A stretch of DNA of 64,000 nt from Pyronema omphalodes (lineage: Eukaryota > Ascomycota > Pezizomycetes > Pezizales > Pyronemataceae), in assembly GCA_024516155.1 (NCBI GenBank), contig JAJJXM010000068.1, positions 1 to 64,000 on the forward strand, in the 5' to 3' direction. Below are positions 9,539 to 19,300 of this stretch, one piece after another (the first letter of the stretch is position 1; each line of letters begins with the position of its first letter). The translations under genes were made by a program, and so were the position numbers. Below the pieces are notes generated by a model. It was not told the origin of the DNA. It did no database searches and worked only from the letters and a program-made list of their open reading frames with translations.

Positions 9539-11513
9539 TTATTTATTTATTTATTTATTAACTCATACACGCATCCAACCGTAAGGTTATGGCGGAATCT
9601 ACAGTAAATACAAAATTAAGAAACCCGGGTGTCAGGCCAGGCTCTCACTGGGTATGCCCCAGAGCTTGTCGTTAGGGTGTGGGGTTGTAGACCCCCAAGT
9701 CTCGTTGTGCTTGTGTTCGTCAAGCGTCGTCTGTTCCAGGAGCCCTGTACGCTCGGAGGCCACCTCGCCGGGTCGTTCCCCCATTTCCTCCACCCTTCCC
9801 CTCCCATTTTTAACCATTTTGCCGCCTTTATTTCCTCCACAAAGCAAAAACGAAACCAAAGCAAAGTTAACCAGCCGCCGGGCCACCTACGCCCCCACTC
9901 ACCTCCCCTCTCTCAACTCCTCCGCCAGTGTCTCCTGACTCTTTGCCCTTTGAGACACCCGGGCCCGCCCTGCCCCTCTTCTCCTCCCCTCTCTCCCCTT
10001 CTCCTTCCTTCTTCCTCAGTCTTCTCGCTGCCCCCCCTCGCCTCTCTCCCCTTCTTGTCGGTGGTGTTGTCAGTCCAAGATTGCCATTCCCCAGCACAAT
10101 CTGGACATTGATACCTCCGCTCTTCACGACTTCTGCCCAAGTCTTCTTCGTGGAGGGGGTATTCGTTTTCGGTTTCGGTTGGTGGGTAGTCATTCCCCGT
10201 CCACCAGTCTTTGTCGTCGGGGGTTTGTTGCCGTTCTCCGTCGCGCGTTTCTTGTCGGCCTTGTCGTTCCTCCTCTTCTTCTGCGCTTCCTTCCCCTCCA
10301 CAGTCTTCCATCCATCCTTGTCCGCCAGGGCAGTGGTGGTGGGGGCATCGGGTAGAGTTGTGTCCTGAGCAGCATCGCTGTCAGGGGCGGGGTTGGTGGT
10401 CGCTTCGGTCGAGGTTATCGCGAGAGGGCGCGGGGGATACTTGAGCATCAGAGCATCAAGCGCATCCTGGGCGGCGGAGGTCGCGTGCTGTGAGTGCATC
10501 AGGCTGTGCTCCGGTGATGCATCTCGTTTCTTGTTGATTGCCGGTCGTTGGTTTGTCGGCGTGGTTGGTCCGGTGTTCTGATCGCTCCCTCGTCGCTTTC
10601 TTTTCCCGGGAGGGTTGCGTACAGCGTGCAGAACGTCCTGAATATCGTGCTGGACATGGGAGAGTTGCATCGTCATCTCCTCCATAGCGGAGGGGGAGGT
10701 CGGCGGGCCTGGAAGAGGGAGAGCCGGTGGAACAATGCGTTCGTCGAGCTGTTTTGTGAGGGTGTCAACGGCAGCTTTGAGGGCTGCTGTTTCGGCGATG
10801 GACTTGTGGTAGGCCTTGCGTAGCGCCACCTCTTCCACGGCCATCTTGTCCATCTTTCTCGTCATTTTGTCGAGTTTATCGAAGACAGTTTGGAAGGCGC
10901 TTTCCATCTCGTCGCCGATTGCGCCTGTGCGCTGTTCGATGAGCCAGTCAAGGTGGGCTCCTACTGTCGCGTTGGCTGCGCAGTACTGAAGGATGTTTTC
11001 AGCACTGCTGTCGATTTCCGCCCCGAAGACATATGCGCTGACAGCTTCGTGCACCAGCTCCTTGCGCCATTTGCGAACTGGTGAATCGCCATAATCGTTG
11101 GCGTATCGTGGGGGTGGTGGTGGTGCTTCTGAGGCTACAGAAGGCGCGCGCTGGAGCGTGTTTCCGGCGCTGAATCCATCACTTTCATCGACTTTTCCGT
11201 CTCTTCCATCAAAAGTAGAATCGGATCTATCTTCTGGAAGGTCCACAAGGGCTTGGAACGCGTTCCCAGACTGCTTGGGCCGTGGGGCGCGGAGTTGGCG
11301 AGGTTTTGGTGGCATTTCGCGTGGTGGGGTAAGCCAAAACGCGTGAAAACTCTGATTTCGCGGCGAAAATCAACGAAATCAACGTAGAACTCTCTGGAAA
11401 TTCACAGAGGTACGTAAATGAGTGCTGCGAATCCGAATCCGATGGAAAAATCGATGGTTTCGGTGCTGGTTGTTGCAAACGCAGGGGGGGGGGTCGCCGT
11501 TGCCGTGTATCAT
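9539..11513 (-). mobile_element. NAE-2: complete ORF1-only retroposon
   Basis: The 1975 bp element lies antisense in LINE-D1 ORF2, flanked by the 15 bp TSD actgacgcatgaggt. On the minus strand it starts with the shared motif (ACGGCAACGGCGACC, C-run, TGCGTTTGCAAC), carries one 482-codon ORF, and ends with the hairpin AACC-TTAC-GGTT (9577-9588 on the plus strand as its complement) and a (TAAA)n tail. Its 3' 330 bp are nearly identical to the 3' ends of LINE-D1 and LINE-D2. It encodes no endonuclease or reverse transcriptase. Confidence 0.92.
9867..11315 (-). CDS. NAE-2 coiled-coil ORF1-like protein
   Basis: An intact 482-residue ORF starts at ATG 11315 (MPPKPRQLRAPRPKQSGNAF). The N-terminal third differs strongly from other NAE proteins but keeps the DSTFDGRDGKVDESDG segment. 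A long predicted helix follows (about residues 125-190, with KLDKMTRKMDKMAVEEVALRK and ETAALKAAVDTLTKQLDE), then a basic GKRKRRGSDQ patch, Pro/Thr-rich spacer, TWAEVVKSGGINVQIVLGNGN and an Arg/Gly/Glu-rich tail read from the purine-rich 3' region. No zinc knuckle or catalytic motif is seen. The open frame despite divergence from NAE-3 suggests the protein matters. Likely an ORF1-type RNA-binding or trimerising protein; this is inference. Confidence 0.75.
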   Translation of the reverse strand: MPPKPRQLRAPRPKQSGNAFQALVDLPEDRSDSTFDGRDGKVDESDGFSAGNTLQRAPSVASEAPPPPPRYANDYGDSPVRKWRKELVHEAVSAYVFGAEIDSSAENILQYCAANATVGAHLDWLIEQRTGAIGDEMESAFQTVFDKLDKMTRKMDKMAVEEVALRKAYHKSIAETAALKAAVDTLTKQLDERIVPPALPLPGPPTSPSAMEEMTMQLSHVQHDIQDVLHAVRNPPGKRKRRGSDQNTGPTTPTNQRPAINKKRDASPEHSLMHSQHATSAAQDALDALMLKYPPRPLAITSTEATTNPAPDSDAAQDTTLPDAPTTTALADKDGWKTVEGKEAQKKRRNDKADKKRATENGNKPPTTKTGGRGMTTHQPKPKTNTPSTKKTWAEVVKSGGINVQIVLGNGNLGLTTPPTRRGERRGGAARRLRKKEGEGERGEEKRGRAGPGVSKGKESGDTGGGVERGEVSGGVGGPAAG

Positions 11514-11528
11514 ACTGACGCATGAGGT

Positions 11529-13791
11529 AGAAGTTAACGCGGGAAATCGCTTCGTGACGTCTGCCCTATTTTTAGATGTACGAGGAGCTTTCGATAACGT
11601 CTCCTCCGCCAGATTACTGGCAACTATGCACTCACTCGGCTGCCCACAGGCGGTAATATCGTGGTGTTCCTCATTCTTAAGTGACCGCACAACCGCCCTA
11701 TCCTTTGACGGCAGAACAGATTCACAGCGACCAATTCAAACCGGCATTCCCCAGGGATCCCCCGCGTCGCCAATACTCTTCCTCATATACCTTCGCCCCC
11801 TCTTTGACGCCTTACAATCCGAACACCCGACCCTGTGGACCCCTAGCTATATAGACGACGTTGCCTTGGTGGCCCATGGACGAACGAGAGAACAAAATGC
11901 GCGCGCCCTGGAAGCAGCCGCTCGCACCGCATTCAACTGGGCGCAGACAAACGCGGTAGCATTCGACGATTCCAAATCGGAGATGCTGCACTTCCATAAG
12001 TCGCGAATCGATGAACACAGCGAAGCAACAAACGTGCGCTTACCTAACGGCACCATAGTCACCCCTGGGACTCAAGGAGGCAGCAAGGACGTGGTCCGGT
12101 GGATTGGCATACATTTTGATCGCAAACTTTCCTTCTCCCAACACGTAAAAATAAGACTGACGGCCGCCGCTAGGTCCCTCAACGCCCTCCAAAGTTTGCT
12201 ACGTCACGAAACAGGTCTGTCCCCCTCAGCGACCCGTACACTTTATCAAGCGTGTGTAACCTCTAGGTCGGATTTTGGCTCTGAGATCTGGTGGAATGGA
12301 CAAAAAGGACTGGCCAGCACACTACAAACGCAACAAAACTCCGCCCTACGCCGCATACTAAACGCATTCACATCGACCCCCATAGTGGCCCTACACAACG
12401 AAGCCGCCATACCCCCCGTCGCAGTTCGCCTTCAACGCCGCAGCCGCAAATACGTTCTCCGCCTCCTCTCCCTCCCCCCTTCCCACCCCGTAGTTAGACG
12501 CTGCCCTTCCTCCTTCCCCATGCCCAACCACTTCCCCACCTCCATATGTGACCCGTCCTAATATGACTACCCCTGGAACACCACCCGGAAAGCCCCCTCG
12601 CGCCTCGTTTGCATGCTCCGCTCCGTCAGTCAGTGGATATTACCAGACGACGTAATCGAGGACACGGCACACCCAAATCCCACCCCGTGGATAAGCTCAC
12701 CCCTACGAATAAAGATATCCTCCCTCCCCAAACCCGAAGCCGCCGTCGAACACCTCTCGCTGATCCGCGACCTGAGTGACGACAAAACCAACATTATCGC
12801 CTATACAGACGGCTCCCAACTCGAAGGAAAAACAGGCGCCGGATACTGCATCACCTCCGGTTTCCCCCGTCAAGTCAACGAATCCATCTCCATGGGCACG
12901 ACCACGGAAGTGTTCGACGCCGAACTACGAGCAATTCACGACTTCCTCGAGATGTGCTACAAAATCATCTCCCACAACCACCTCCGACGCCGCCGGATAC
13001 ACGTCTTTACAGACAACCAGGCGGCCATCCTCCGCGCCTCCCGCACAACATATGGTCCGGGCCAAGAGCTCGCCCGCGCTATACACGACATCGCCTCCTC
13101 CCTCCGTTCCAAAGACACATCCGTCACCTTACATTGGGTCCCAGGACATACCGACATACCCGGGAATGACCAAGCCGACCTCCTCACCAAAACTGCAACC
13201 ACCCTAACTCCCCCCTCTTCGCTACCGGTCTCCCTGTCCTGGATACACCGACAAATTCACGATCAGTACATCCAAGACTGGACGACCTGGTACTCCTCCG
13301 CGCCGAAACTTAAAACATACGACGCCCCACACCGTCGACGCCTCGACCATGCCTACACGGCCCTACCACGCAAACTATCCACCGCAATCTTGGGATTGCG
13401 AACCGGACACGGTTATTTTTTGGACTGCCTTGCTCATCCCCCCACCGCCCAATACCCCTCCCGCTCGTGCTCATGCCCCCTTCACCCTCCGCAATCCCCC
13501 AAACATCTCATTCTCTCGTGCCCCCACTTCACTTCCCAACGGACCGAACTGCGACGTACACTGAAAATCCCACGACGACGACACCTCACACTACCGACAA
13601 TCTTACACACCACCGCCGGAACCAAAGCACTGTCCGCTATGATCTCAGAGACCAAGATAGCGACTGCGGAGTGGGCTCACGCAAGGTTAAGTAAACTCCC
13701 CGCTGAGGAGGACACATCTGCTACGCTGACAACAGACTGGGGGACGCTGCTGGACCTGACGGACGAGCACGCGGTTACCTCTAATAATTAA
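11529..13791 (+). pseudogene. LINE-D1 ORF2, 3' part (reverse transcriptase, RNase H), one nonsense codon
   Basis: The frame continues with FLDVRGAFDNVS (first catalytic Asp), GIPQGSPASPILF and YIDDVALVAHG (the YxDD box). It then runs through RSDFGSEIWWNGQK to the RNase H domain: IAYTDGSQLEG, EVFDAELRAIHD, HVFTDNQAAI and HWVPGHTDIPGNDQAD, all four acidic residues present. It ends with the CSCPLHPPQSPKHLILSCP Cys/His motif and a TAA at 13789-13791. A TAA at 12559-12561 replaces the Glu codon of DPSEYDYPW seen in LINE-D2, between the reverse transcriptase and RNase H. Otherwise it is nearly identical to LINE-D2. Confidence 0.9.
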
Positions 13792-14588
13792 AAAAAAAAA
13801 AAAGGAAAAAATAATAATAAAAAGAAGTCGGAGGAGGACGGAGGGAGGGAGAAGCGGGAGGCGAGAGCGGAGAGAGAGACGAGGGAGAGGGGAGATGGAG
13901 GAAGCGGACGATGACGAGGAGAGAGTGGAGACGGGAGACTGGGAGAGCGGAGGCGTGGTTGTTGTGGAGAATGGAGTATTGTGTTTTTTTTTTTTCTTTT
14001 TGAAACGGGAATGAAAGTGAAGCGAGGAGTCGAGGGAGAGGAGAGACGCGGTAGAGACGGACGGGAGGAGCACGAATGAGGCGAGTGCGAGATGGTGACG
14101 CGGAGAGAAGTGGACGGAGTGGGACGATGGACGGCTGGCGAGCCGAGAGGGAGGAGCGTGGTGAAGGGCGAGGGGAGGGACGTAGAGTAGGGTAGTGGCA
14201 CAGGGGAGAGAGGTGCGGTGGGGGGGCGTTGACCCGGAGGAGTTATATCTTCTTTTCTTTTCTTTTGCTTGTTTGTTTTTGCTTTGTGGAGGAAATAAAG
14301 GTGGAAAAACGGTTAAAAAAGGGAGGGGAAGGGTGGAGGAAATGGGGGAACGACCCGGCGAGGTGGCCTCCGAGCGTACAGGGCTCCTGGAACAGACGAC
14401 GCTTGACGAACAAAAGCACAACGAGACTTGGGGGTCTACAACCCCACACCCTAACGACAAGCTCTGGGGCATACCCAGTGAGAGCCTGGCCTGACACCCG
14501 GGTTTCTTAATTTTGTATTTACTGTAGATTCCGCCATAACCTTACGGTTGGATGCGTGTATGAGTTAATAAATAAATAAATAAATAAA
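13792..14588 (+). other. LINE-D1 3' UTR: A-tract, purine-rich block, hairpin and (TAAA)n tail
   Basis: No gene is seen. A 14 bp A-tract follows the stop at once, then about 430 bp that are almost all purine on the sense strand, then the shared module from GTGGAGGAAATAAAGG (about 14285). The last elements are the hairpin AACC-TTAC-GGTT (14538-14549), GGATGCGTGTATGAGTTAA and the tail ending at 14588. Confidence 0.8.
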
Positions 14589-14602
14589 GGAGGCATCAAC
14601 GT

Positions 14603-15173
14603 CCAGATTGTGCTTGGGAATGGCAATCTTGGACTGACAACACCACCGACAAGAAGGGGAGAGAGGCGAGGGGGAGCAGCGAGGAGGCTGAGGAAGAAGG
14701 AAGGAGAAGGGGAGAGAGGGGAGGAGAAGAGGGGCAGGGCAGGCCCGGGCGTCTCAAAGGGCAAAGAGTCAGGAGACACCGGCGGAGGAGGTGAGAGAGG
14801 AGAGGAGAGTGGGGGCGCGGGTGGCCCAGCGGCTGTTTAACTTTGCTTTGGTTTTGTTTTTGCTTTGTGGAGGAAATAAAGGAGGGAAAATGGTTAAAAA
14901 TGGGAGGGGAAGGGAGGAGGAAAGGGAGGAGCCCGGCGAGGCGGCCTCTGTGCAAGCAGGGCACTGGAACAGCAGACGCGCTTGGACAAGAAACCCCCGT
15001 AGTAACAGTGGGGACAGACCCCACAACCACAACGATCAAGAGGTGGAGACTGGTAGAGGTGGAGACTGGGTTTTTGCTTTTACATTTCTTTCTTCTTCTC
15101 TTTTGTATTTATCTGTCCCTTGTCATAACCTTCGGGTTGCAAACAAGTAATGAGAGAACAAACAAACAAACAA
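14603..15173 (+). other. NAE-1 3' part
   Basis: The NAE-1 frame resumes after the LINE-D1 TSD with QIVLGNGNLGLTTPPTRRGERRGG and an Arg/Gly/Glu-rich tail, ending at a TAA at about 14838. The rest is the shared 3' module, the TTCG-loop hairpin (15127-15138) and the (AAAC)n tail. Confidence 0.8.
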
Positions 15174-15187
15174 TAAGCTCCTCGGAT

Positions 15188-15333
15188 GGTTCTTTGGATG
15201 ACGCCAGTGAAACGGCTGGGAATTCCAAACGATTCGGGTGAGGTATTGTTTTCCAAAGCTTGTTTGAATGTATGGGTCCAGGCAGAACTGGTTCGGTTCA
15301 TGCGTGCCGGTCGAATTGAGTCATCGAACGTAA
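15188..15333 (-). pseudogene. GyA-1 leader and start of upstream ORF
   Basis: On the minus strand, the sequence after the LTR is ttacgttcgatga (15321-15333), the same leader start as GyA-2. ATG at 15301 then encodes MNRTSSAWTHTFKQALEN, aligning with MNPTISAWTHALKQALET of the GyA-2 upstream ORF. NAE-1 cuts it at 15187. Its partner is 4002-4186. Confidence 0.8.
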
Positions 15334-15570
15334 TGTCAAGGAGTGTGAGCAGAAGTGCGAGGGACACGCTTGAACACTACCGGGGGGTCAGGGCTAGGTA
15401 AGGCTCCGGGAGCGGAAGCGATGAAACAAGGACCGAAGTGCGCGGCGAACGGTCGGCACACGAAACAAGGGCAAGGACAACGACAACAGTGACGCAAGTC
15501 TTCAGAAGAGAAGAGATTGTGATTTCCTCTAAAGGGACAGCAAGAAGCACAAGACCTTCGATGGAGAACT
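15334..15570 (-). repeat. GyA-1 5' LTR, R-U5 part
   Basis: A diverged copy of the GyA LTR in antisense, recognisable by the GAACACTACCGG and CGAAGTGC blocks and the TG...CA terminus at 15334. LINE-D2 splits it at the TSD ttcgatggagaact (15557-15570, 24581-24594). The other part lies at 24581-24653. Confidence 0.8.
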
Positions 15571-16336
15571 TATTTATTTATTTATTTATTAACTCATACA
15601 CGCATCCAACCGTAAGGTTATGGCGGAATCTACAGTAAATACAAAATTAAGAAACCCGGGTGTCAGGCCAGGCTCTCACTGGGTATGCCCCAGAGCTTGT
15701 CGTTAGGGTGTGGGGTTGTAGACCCCCAAGTCTCGTTGTGCTTTTGTCCGTCAAGCGTCGTCTGTTCCAGGAGCCCTGTACGCTCGGAGGCCACCTCGCC
15801 GGGTCGTTCCCCCATTTCCTCCACCCTTCCCCTCCCATTTTTAACCGTTTTTCCACCTTTATTTCCTCTACAAAGCAAAAACAAACAAGCAAAAGAAAAG
15901 GAAAGAAGATATAACTCCCCCGGGTCAACGCCCCCCCATCGCACCTCTCTCCCCTGTGCCACTACTTTACTCTACGTCCCTCCCGTCGCCCTTCACCACG
16001 CTCCTCCCTCTCGGCTCGCCGGCCATCCATCGTCCCACTCCGTCCACTTCTCTCCGCGTCACGATCTCGTACTCGCCTCATTCGTGCTCCACCCGTCCGT
16101 CTCCACCGCGTCTCTCCTCTCCCTCGCCTCCTCGCCTCACTTTCACTCCCGTTTCAAAAAGAAAAAACACAAAACTCCATTCTCCACAACAACCACGCCT
16201 CCGCTTTCCCAGTCTCCCGTCTCCACTCTCTCCTCGTCATCGTCCGCTTCCTCCCCCTCCCCTGTCCCTCGTCTCTCTCTCCGCTCTCGCCTCCCGCTTC
16301 TCCCTCCCTCCGTCCTCCTCCTACTTCTTTTTATTA
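15571..16336 (-). other. LINE-D2 3' UTR
   Basis: No gene is seen. On the minus strand it reads A-tract, purine-rich block, shared 3' module, hairpin and (TAAA)n tail, as in LINE-D1. On the plus strand it therefore appears as a long C/T-rich stretch. Confidence 0.82.
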
Positions 16337-19300
16337 TTATTTTTTTTTTTTTTTTTGATTATTAGAGGTAACCGCGTGCTCGTCCGTCAGGTCCAGCAGC
16401 GTCCCCCAGTCTGTTGTCAGCGTAGCAGATGTGTCCTCCTCAGCGGGGAGTTTACTTAACCTTGCGTGAGCCCACTCCGCAGTCGCTATCTTGGTCTCTG
16501 AGATCATAGCGGACAGTGCTTTGGTTCCGGCGGTGGTATGTAAGATTGTCGGTAGTGTGAGGTGTCGTCGTCGTGGGATTTTCAGTGTACGTCGCAGTTC
16601 GGTCCGTTGGGAAGTGAAGTAGGGGCACGAGAGAATGAGATGTTTGGGGGATTGCGGAGGGTGAAGGGGGCATGAGCACGAGCGGGAGGGGTATTGGGCG
16701 GTGGGGGGATGAGCAAGGCAGTCCAAAAAATAACCGTGTCCGGTTCGCAATCCCAAGATTGCGGTTGATAGTTTGCGTGGTAGGGCCGTGTAGGCATGAT
16801 CGAGGCGTCGACGGTGTGGGGCGTCGTATGTTTTAAGTTTCGGCGCGGAGGAGTACCAGGTCGTCCAGTCATGGATGTATTGATCGTGAATCTGTCCGCG
16901 TATCCAGGACAGGGAGACCGGTAGCGAAGAGGGGGGAGTTAGGGTGGTTGCAGTTTTGGCGAGGAGGTCGGCTTGGTCATTCCCGGGTATATCGGTATGT
17001 CCTGGGACCCAATGTAAGGTGACGGATGTGTCTTTGGAACGGAGGGAGGAGGCGATGTCGTGTATAGCGCGGGCGAGCTCTTGGCCCGGACCATATGTTG
17101 TGCGGGAGGCGCGGAGGATGGCCGCCTGGTTGTCTGTAAAGACGTGTATCCGGCGGCGTCGGAGGTGGTTGTGGGAGATGATTTTGTGGCACATCTCGAG
17201 GCAGTCGTGAATTGCTCGTAGCTCGGCGTCGAACACTTCCGTGGTCGTGCCCATGGGGATGGATTCGTTGACTTGACGGGGGAAACCTGAGGTGATGCAG
17301 TATCCGGCGCCTGTTTTTCCTTCGAGTTGGCAGCCGTCTGTATAGGCGATAATGTTGGTTTTGTCGTCACTCAGGTCGCGGATCAGCGAGAGGTGTTCGA
17401 CGGCGGCTTCGGGTTTGGGGAGGGAGGATATCTTTATTCGTAGGGGTGAGCTTATCCACGGGGTGGGATTTGGGTGTGCCGTGTCCTCGATTACGTCGTC
17501 TGGTAATATCCACTGACCGACGGAGCGGAGCATGCGAACGAGGCGCGAGGGGGCTTTCTGGGTGGTGTTCCAGGGGTAGTCATATTCGGACGGGTCACAT
17601 ATGGAGGTGGGGAAGTGGTTGGGCACGGGGAAGGAGGAAGGGCAGCGTCTAACTACGGGGTGGGAAGGGGGGAGGGAGAGGAGGCGGAGAACGTATTTGC
17701 GGCTGCGGCGTTGAAGGCGAACTGCGACGGGGGGTATGGCGGCTTCGTTGTGTAGGGCCACTATGGGGGTCGATGTGAATGCGTTTAGTATGCGGCGTAG
17801 GGCGGAGTTTTGTTGCGTTTGTAGTGTGCTGGCCAGTCCTTTTTGTCCATTCCACCAGATCTCAGAGCCAAAATCCGACCTAGAGGTTACACACGCTTGA
17901 TAAAGTGTACGGGTCGCTGAGGGGGACAGACCTGTTTCGTGACGTACCAAACTTCGGAGGGCGTTGAGGGACCTAGCGGCGGCCGTCACTCTTATTTTTA
18001 CATGTTGGGAGAAGGAAAGTTTGCGATCAAAATGTATGCCAATCCACCGGACCACGTCCTTGCTGCCTCCTTGTGACCCAGGGGTGACTATGGTGCCGTT
18101 AGGTAAGCGCACGTTTGTTGCTTCGCTGTGTTCATCGATTCGCGACTTATGGAAGTGCAGCATCTCCGATTTGGAATCGTCGAATGCTACCGCGTTCGTC
18201 TGCGCCCAGTTGAATGCGGTGCGAGCGGCTGCTTCCAGGGCGCGCGCATTTTGTTCTCTCGTTCGTCCATGGGCCACCAAGGCAACGTCGTCTATATAGC
18301 TAGGGGTCCACAGGGTCGGGTGTTCGGATTGTAAGGCGTCAAAGAGGGGGCGAAGGTATAGGAGGAAGAGTATTGGCGACGCGGGGGATCCCTGGGGAAT
18401 GCCGGTTTGAATTGGACGCTGTGAATCTGTTCTGCCGTCAAATGATAGGGCGGTTGTGCGGTCACTTAAGAATGAGGAACACCACGATATTACCGCCTGT
18501 GGGCAGCCGAGTGAGTGCATAGTTGCCAGTAATCTGGTGGAGGAGACGTTATCGAAAGCTCCTCGTACATCTAAAAATAGGGCAGACGTCACGAAGCGAT
18601 TTCCCGCGTTAACTTCTACCTCATGCGTCAGTGCCATCGCGGCGTCAATTGCCGAGCGTTTTGGGCGCCCGCCAATCTGGTCCTTATGCAGGATGTCGTG
18701 CGACTCCGCCATAAGGCTGAGCCAGGTCGCCATGAGTTTTTCTAACACCTTGCCCAAGCAGTTGAGTAAGGCGATCGGGTGGTATGCCTTTATGGCGCTA
18801 TAGTCCGGTTTGTTTGGTTTAGGTATCACCACCGTCGTGGCCTCTCGCCAGCTCCGCGGGTGATATCCTTTCGTTCCTAAGGTTGAGTACAGGGCGTTGA
18901 AAACTTTGGGGACTCCATCGTACGCCTTCCTAAGGCACGCGAACGTGATGGAGTCCGGGCCGGGGGCTTTCTTGGGGGAGGATGTTGTGATAGCGGTACG
19001 AATTTCTTCGGGGGTGAATGTTTTCCAGGGGAGTTGGGGGTTGGGTCGTGAGGTGCGTGTGGGGGGGGCAGCTGGGGGGGGAGGGAATAACGCTTGAAAG
19101 GCCTCTACCTTACTGTCGAAGTCGACGCATACCTTCTCCCTTCCTCCTACCTGTGTCTTGATCGGTGGTGTCAATTGAGCGCGGCGCGGGTTTGTATATC
19201 GGAAGGCCGCCCATATGTCTGGCCCTTCCACCGCGGCTAAGTATTCCTTCCACATGGAGTCCTTTGCATGTCGGACTTTCCTGTAGTGGGCGTTTCGAGA

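Larger units (their letters stand above)
5603..14588 (+). mobile_element. LINE-D1: full-length Tad-like LINE, split by NAE-2
   Basis: The complete copy is delimited by the 14 bp TSD ggaggcatcaacgt (5589-5602 and 14589-14602), which restores the NAE-1 reading when removed. Order: 5' UTR with the shared 5' motif (AGCAAAGAGCGACC, C-run, TGCCTTTTCAAC), ORF1 (5897-7807), ORF2 (7800-13791, interrupted at 9538), an A-tract, a purine-rich 3' UTR, the hairpin AACC-TTAC-GGTT (14538-14549) and a (TAAA)n tail. Without NAE-2 it is about 7.0 kb. Both ORFs carry one nonsense mutation. Confidence 0.92.
4187..15173 (+). mobile_element. NAE-1: ORF1-only retroposon, split by LINE-D1
   Basis: The element is 4187-5602 plus 14603-15173, about 2.0 kb without the insert. 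It begins with the shared 5' motif (CACACGGCAACGGCGACC, C-run, TGCATTCTCAAC) and ends with the hairpin AACC-TTCG-GGTT (15127-15138) and an (AAAC)n tail. A 14 bp TSD, taagctcctcggat, flanks it (4173-4186, 15174-15187). It has one ORF and no reverse transcriptase. The layout matches NAE-3 base for base in most places. Confidence 0.85.

Noticed and set aside
9538..9600. (TTTA)n stretches as independent microsatellites
   Set aside because: They are tails of antisense LINEs and NAEs, placed exactly at TSD borders.
9629..10368. Pro/Ser-rich frames opposite NAE and LINE 3' UTRs as genes
   Set aside because: They are shadows of the purine-rich strand and do not keep frame between copies.
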